Source: Bombyx mori (taxonomy: Eukaryota > Arthropoda > Insecta > Lepidoptera > Bombycidae). From it: DNA of 64,000 nucleotides. A program made the translations under genes and the position numbers. The notes under the pieces were generated by a model. The model did no database searches. It worked only from the letters and a program-made list of their open reading frames with translations, and had not been told where the DNA came from. The DNA lies in assembly GCF_030269925.1 (NCBI RefSeq), contig NC_085110.1, forward strand, positions 1,364,001 to 1,428,000. Reading direction: 5' to 3'. This document shows, piece by piece, positions 60,701 through 64,000 of the stretch (positions are counted from its first letter, which is position 1; the number at the start of each line of letters is the position of its first letter).

Positions 60701-63229
60701 TCAGTTAGGATATTCACCTGTATGTATTACGGAAGCACATTGGGTAATAAAACCAAACCCGCAAAAATTATAATTTGCCTAATTATCGGTGATAGGGATC
60801 TTCTTTGTTTTAATTTTATTGTCCTTGTAGCCGTCTGGCAACCAAAACCAACCAACCGGCCGTGTGCTCAGAAGAGCACACGGCCTACCTGATGGTGATT
60901 GGTCCCCGTCGGCCATGGACTTCAGCAATGCCAGTGGCAGAGCCAAGCCGTTACGTACCGTTAAGTACTCTCCACAAGTCTCGTTTGAAGAAGGACATGT
61001 CATAGCGCTCGGGAAACACCGTGGAGAGGAGCTCATTTCAAAGCCGGATGGTACAGACAAAAAAGATTTCTGGAAAAGCTCTGCGGATGGACGAAGTGGC
61101 TCCAGGTAGTATGAATGAACTCTACTCCGGTGGCGGGCGATGCGATAGTAAAAATGAGATGTCGGGATCATCTTAAACAATTCCTCAGAGCACTCCCCAT
61201 GGAACATACGGTACAAAATACAGAGAGAACCGAAGTTCCTCCGCAGACCCAGGGGTTCCAAACGATCCGTGAGAATGCGTTTATCAACAATTCGAACGGC
61301 CTTCTTCTGAAGCCACTTGGAGATTTTGTGAACCAACATGGGTAGTTCCCACTGCCCTGCCTATTTCTGCCGTGAAGCAGTAATGCATTTCGGTTTGAAG
61401 AGCGTGGCAGGTCTTGTACTATAAAAATGAGACTTATAACTCATGCCTTAACTTGGGTGGCGGCTTTTACGTTGTTAACGTCTATAGGCTTCACTGACCA
61501 CTCAACACCAGGTCGGCATTTCTTCATTTAAACACCAAATGATTATCGAAGTAATAAAAAATAAAGACAAGTATTACTTATTGCGCGCGCACCGCAAATA
61601 CAAAATATCTTTGACAAAGATATTCAGACTTCGACCGGGAAACGAACATGGACCATCTATTACCTACAGTCAGTCGAGACAATTATTTTAAACGTATATA
61701 AAAGGCGATTACTTAAAACGTGTAAACACTGAATTATTACCGTATACCGTATCATCTGGCCGTCTATTTATAAATTTTACAATATCCGATGTCTCGTATA
61801 TACTGTATACAGTTTTCGTGAACACGGGTGATCTTTCGCCGCCCGAGACCGTGTCAAATTGTTAACACACCGCACGTAATTATCAATTCCACAGTAACCA
61901 TCAAATAAATACAAATATATTTGAATAATACGACGTCAGCGGACGACGGGCCTGAGACAAGGGAACATTATACGCATTTCTCAGTGAATGTAATTGTACT
62001 TAATTATGTTGTATTCGTTAATTGAATGCATACAAATAAATCGGAATAAAAACGTAGTGTGCATAACAGTTTAATGACATCATGATCAATCTTATCATCA
62101 TCATCATCATCATCATGATCAATCATAGATGGCTAAGGATTCGCCGCTAATGGCGAACCGCGGTGATCATTAATGATTATTGCTGAAAATTCAATGTGAT
62201 TTTTTTTATAGTATCCCTTTAATGAAAGATGAGGCAAATCGAATTAGCGAGTATTTATTAGTGACAAAAAATACCTTATTTGAATTAAAGTGAATACATT
62301 CAGTATTAGTTCATACTCTAGGATGGAATTAGTATTTTTTTATGTTAATTCACAAAGCACGAACCAAATACATGCGTTAGTGTTCAACAGCTAACATTAT
62401 GAGAACATTCTAGACGAATCTTCGTTTGATTGATTCACTAATAAACTGACAAACGCAAAAACAACTATTGTTGGTGTACGAGACATATAAAAAACTTATT
62501 ATTGAGACCTCGTCTAATTAATTAATTATTTTCTGCTTTTTTTTAATGGTATAGGTAATTTTTTTATAGTAAATTTCAATTTGAAACTATCAATCCATAG
62601 CTTATGAAATATTATTGATTCAAAAGTTATTTAGTGATATTATGTCAATAACGAAATCTACATGCAAGTATATTTATTTTTGACTGAGAATCTAATTAAA
62701 TAATTAGTACAAAATCAACAGGCCCGTTTAAAAAAAACATGTTATAAGTTTTAGTGTAAGCGATTTTAGCATGACACACATTTTTAAGCTCTGATACCTG
62801 GAGAAAAGACCTTCGGGCCATTAACAAATTCCTCCATCCAACAAAAGCTTTCAGATCTGAGTGTCGTGTTAATTTGCAGTGTCTCTGTCGACCCAGCGAT
62901 GTCGTTTCGTGAAACATGAGCGCGCGACAATAACAAAAGCGTGTGGGATAGAGAAGATTACCTGTTGACTGGATCGGTCCCTAGGCCGCTGTCGTTACTG
63001 TTCTCGCAAGGCTCCGGAGGCCGCAGAGAGTGTGTGTGCGCATAGTGGGCAAGCTTCCCGAATTTACCCAAGTGAGACAGTTTCCCCGGGTGGGCCATTT
63101 TGCCGGCGTGTACCATTTTCCCGGAGAAGTGCGTTTTGCCGGGATGGGCACGCTTATGGGGCGCTCTCATCACCTTCCTGTGGACGCGAGCGCTCATCGT
63201 TGGTGCAGTTGACATAGTCATTTTCATGC
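45722..63229 (-). CDS. NFAT: NFAT5/TonEBP-like Rel-homology transcription factor, 5' end outside the window
   Basis: Exons in order of transcription: 63229-62962, 58040-57870, 57412-57071, 56666-56567, 54494-54312, 53855-53630, 53440-53253, 51968-51797, 48218-48100, 47182-47021, 46927-45722. All joins keep frame with GT-AG introns; from the ATG at 63227 this gives 1044 residues. The first listed exon follows an acceptor, so at least one exon lies upstream. The Rel-homology DNA-binding part (about 245-430) has the NFAT5-type recognition loop [11 protein letters not shown], then [27 protein letters not shown] and [12 protein letters not shown]. The IPT/TIG dimerisation domain (about 433-530) has [11 protein letters not shown] and [16 protein letters not shown]. 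These follow NFAT5 rather than the calcineurin-dependent NFATs. The N-terminal part has two Gly-Lys-Leu/Met repeat blocks (30-59 and 174-211). The 401-residue last exon is low-complexity with an AVSQ repeat. Expected role: nuclear activator of osmotic or stress genes (inference). Confidence 0.93.
45839..45917 (-). repeat. Coding 12-bp minisatellite (AVSQ repeat) in NFAT5
   Basis: The 12-base unit encoding Ala-Val-Ser/Thr-Gln is repeated about six times inside the last exon. On the opposite strand it reads Cys-Asp-Thr-Ala repeats. Confidence 0.85.
47224..47470 (+). repeat. SINE body (NFAT5 intron 9)
   Basis: GGGAGGACGTCCTGTGAGTC to TAAGCAAAAAAAGG. It is antisense to NFAT5 and begins about 40 bases from its exon at 47182. 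Confidence 0.8.
47776..47911. mobile_element. Small pogo/Tigger-like MITE
   Basis: The ends CAGTCGACTCTCG and CAGTGCACGCTC (inverted) are flanked by TA. About 136 bases, AT-rich inside. The inverted repeat is imperfect. Confidence 0.45.
48310..50090. other. AT-rich part of NFAT5 intron 8
   Basis: Poly(A/T)-rich sequence with no recognised element. Confidence 0.4.
50105..50479 (+). repeat. 15/30-bp higher-order minisatellite (NFAT5 intron 8)
   Basis: 25 consecutive 15-base units. The first five are alike (AGTGTGTCGGTGTGT); from 50165 on two types alternate (AGTGTGTCGGTGTGT and AGTTTGTCGGCTTGA), giving ten 30-base repeats. Confidence 0.9.
54548..54749. repeat. Dispersed repeat (NFAT5 intron 4)
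   Basis: GCATCAAAATCCGTTGCGTA and TTTTATACTATGTAGTGAT belong to a repeat common in insect genomes. Family not named. It ends where the TTAA of the next element begins. Confidence 0.45.
54824..55685. mobile_element. TIR element nested in the piggyBac-like element
   Basis: Begins TGCTGGGGCTACATTAGCGG and ends with the inverted form of TGCTGGGGCTACATTGGCAG; the inverted similarity runs about 34 bases. It contains the LINE fragment at 55090. Confidence 0.6.
55090..55537 (+). pseudogene. LINE 3' fragment encoding RT C-terminus, with poly(A)
   Basis: The frame reads [55 protein letters not shown] and stops after about 115 codons. A 3' UTR-like end and a run of about 18 A follow. It is the C-terminal tail of a Jockey/CR1-like reverse transcriptase, 5'-truncated. 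Related pieces occur at 25641, 37087 and 60803. Confidence 0.8.
56328..56530 (-). repeat. SINE body, minus orientation (NFAT5 intron 4)
   Basis: GCTTAGATGGGTGAACGAGC to TTCACGGCAGAAATAGAC, followed closely by NFAT5 exon 56567. Confidence 0.75.
56831..57046 (-). mobile_element. Helitron/Helentron-like element, reverse copy (NFAT5 intron 3)
   Basis: Starts ACTAGCTGACCCGGCAGACT, the complement of the end at 20224, and runs to TTTTATATATAG. It begins 25 bases after the donor of the exon 57412-57071. Confidence 0.6.
58293..58422 (+). repeat. LINE tail with (GAT)n end (NFAT5 intron 1)
   Basis: Reads GGACCGCATTATGTGGAAGG and GCCTATGTCCAGCAGTGGGC (frame [10 protein letters not shown], stop), then a GAT-repeat. 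This is the 3' end of an endonuclease-RT type LINE. Confidence 0.65.
58430..59990. other. NFAT5 intron 1, no recognised features
   Basis: AT-rich, no exon candidate and no clear repeat. Confidence 0.4.
59998..60250 (+). repeat. SINE body (NFAT5 intron 1)
   Basis: TTACTGGTGGTAGGACCTCT to CACCCACCTAAGCAATAAAA. Confidence 0.85.
60736..61545 (+). repeat. SINE split by a LINE insertion
   Basis: The left piece 60736-60802 (CCCGCAAAAATTATAATTTG, ATTATCGGTGATAGGGATC) and right piece 61340-61545 (GTAGTTCCCACTGCCCTGCC onward) are consecutive parts of one SINE. The LINE fragment lies between. Confidence 0.7.
60803..61339 (-). pseudogene. LINE 3' fragment encoding RT C-terminus, inserted in a SINE
   Basis: Minus strand: [49 protein letters not shown], then a frameshift and the usual 3' end. 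Same family as 55090-55537 but extending further 5'. Confidence 0.8.
61560..62955. other. NFAT5 intron 1, upstream part
   Basis: AT-rich with a (CAT)n run near 62094-62116. No exon seen. Confidence 0.4.
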
Positions 63230-63880
63230 CTGCCGACAGAAAGAGAATAAAAATTAGTTCTTTAAATTTTTATTGTCCAAATGTCTAACCGAGGATCATG
63301 ATTTTAAATTTAAGGGTTTATGTTATTTTTGTTATTGTCAAATAATCCTTTATGTAATTCGAAATTATAATTAAGGGAGACAAGTTAAATAGAACGAAAA
63401 TATTGTTAATTAGGCCCTTTGACCATTGAATAACTAGACCAAACATGTCTCAAATTAGGTATAAATCTAGACAGTTTATAACCGGAACGCATCCCTTTGC
63501 GGCAGAAGTAGGCAGAATATTTCAATTCCGTGGGACCGACAATGAGGACGACACGGCTAACACGACTTGCTTTATCACAAAAACTTGTGGTTAAGTAAGT
63601 TGTCAATTTATCATTAACTGATTGTAAATACTTATGATAACGTGCTACGAAATCATTACTGCCTTGAGGTACAACACTGTAATGCTGTTTGTTAGTAAAG
63701 AATAAAATTTCTATTATTTTATTATTATTTTTTAATTCATCTCGTTTCGACTACTTTATTCCGTCTGTCTCTCCTGGCAGGAACTATAGAAGACAGCCGC
63801 ATGTTAACTAACGTAGTGGTATTGTAGGACATTAGTCCATTCTGCTTCCTAGTTTGATGCAGTGACGTAACTCACATAAT

Positions 63881-64000
63881 ATCGTCTTTTCGCATTCAAA
63901 CTGTACAATTTCCAAAAATATTCGAAATTGAGTTAAATTGCGGAATCATTTGGTATCACCACTATTTTTCTCATAAATACTGTCATAAGAGCATAGTTTA
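63881..64000. mobile_element. MITE related to 20506-20833, cut by the window end
   Basis: ATCGTCTTTTCGCATTCAAA and AAAATATTCGAAATTGAGTT match the reverse complement of the right part of the copy at 20506. Confidence 0.6.

Overview
This is a nuclear window from a lepidopteran, most probably the silkworm Bombyx (B. mori or a close relative). The grounds are AT-rich introns and spacers, GT-AG introns, and at least a dozen copies of a tRNA-headed SINE whose 3' body I associate with the abundant Bombyx Bm1/BMC1-type repeats. Non-LTR retrotransposon tails, Helitron-like repeats, Tc1/mariner, hAT and piggyBac-type MITEs also occur. Species assignment rests on memory of these repeats, not on a search.

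Four protein genes can be read. (1) 14275-11711, minus: an uninterrupted 854-codon OCRL/INPP5B-type inositol polyphosphate 5-phosphatase. (2) 14967-29822, plus: a nine-exon BTB-BACK-PHR protein of 593 residues whose BACK domain is split by a charged insert. (3) 33038-39883, plus: a seven-exon SEC12/PREB homologue of 423 residues with a C-terminal membrane anchor. (4) 63229-45722, minus: eleven exons of an NFAT5/TonEBP-type Rel-homology transcription factor (at least 1044 residues; its 5' end lies beyond the window). All exon joins of genes 2-4 keep frame across GT-AG introns. A tiny candidate first coding exon of a fifth gene (minus, 8526-8508) would place 1-8.5 kb in its first intron; this is weakly supported.

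Layout: 1-8.5 kb repeat-rich and gene-poor (hAT element with 8-bp target duplication at 1469-2491, SINEs, fold-back MITEs). 8.5-11.6 kb spacer. 11.7-14.3 kb OCRL, divergent from the BTB gene, whose introns carry a GC-rich LINE tail, a Helitron, a MITE and a 4.4-kb decayed DIRS-type retroelement (23.35-27.8 kb). 30.3-31.1 kb piggyBac-like element in the 3' flank of the BTB gene. 33-40 kb PREB/SEC12 with two copies of one mariner-type MITE and one fold-back MITE in its introns. 40-45.6 kb convergent spacer. 45.7-63.2 kb NFAT5, whose introns hold a 15/30-bp higher-order minisatellite, a triple-nested transposon and many SINE/LINE pieces.

The genes do not form an evident pathway: OCRL acts on phosphoinositides of endosomes and Golgi, SEC12 starts COPII budding at the ER, the BTB protein is probably a cullin-3 adaptor, and NFAT5 is a transcription factor. 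The most unusual features are the Gly-Lys-Leu/Met repeat blocks encoded by two separate NFAT5 exons, the DIRS-type element with nested inverted repeats, a 125-bp duplication covering a splice acceptor, and the nested or hairpin transposons.
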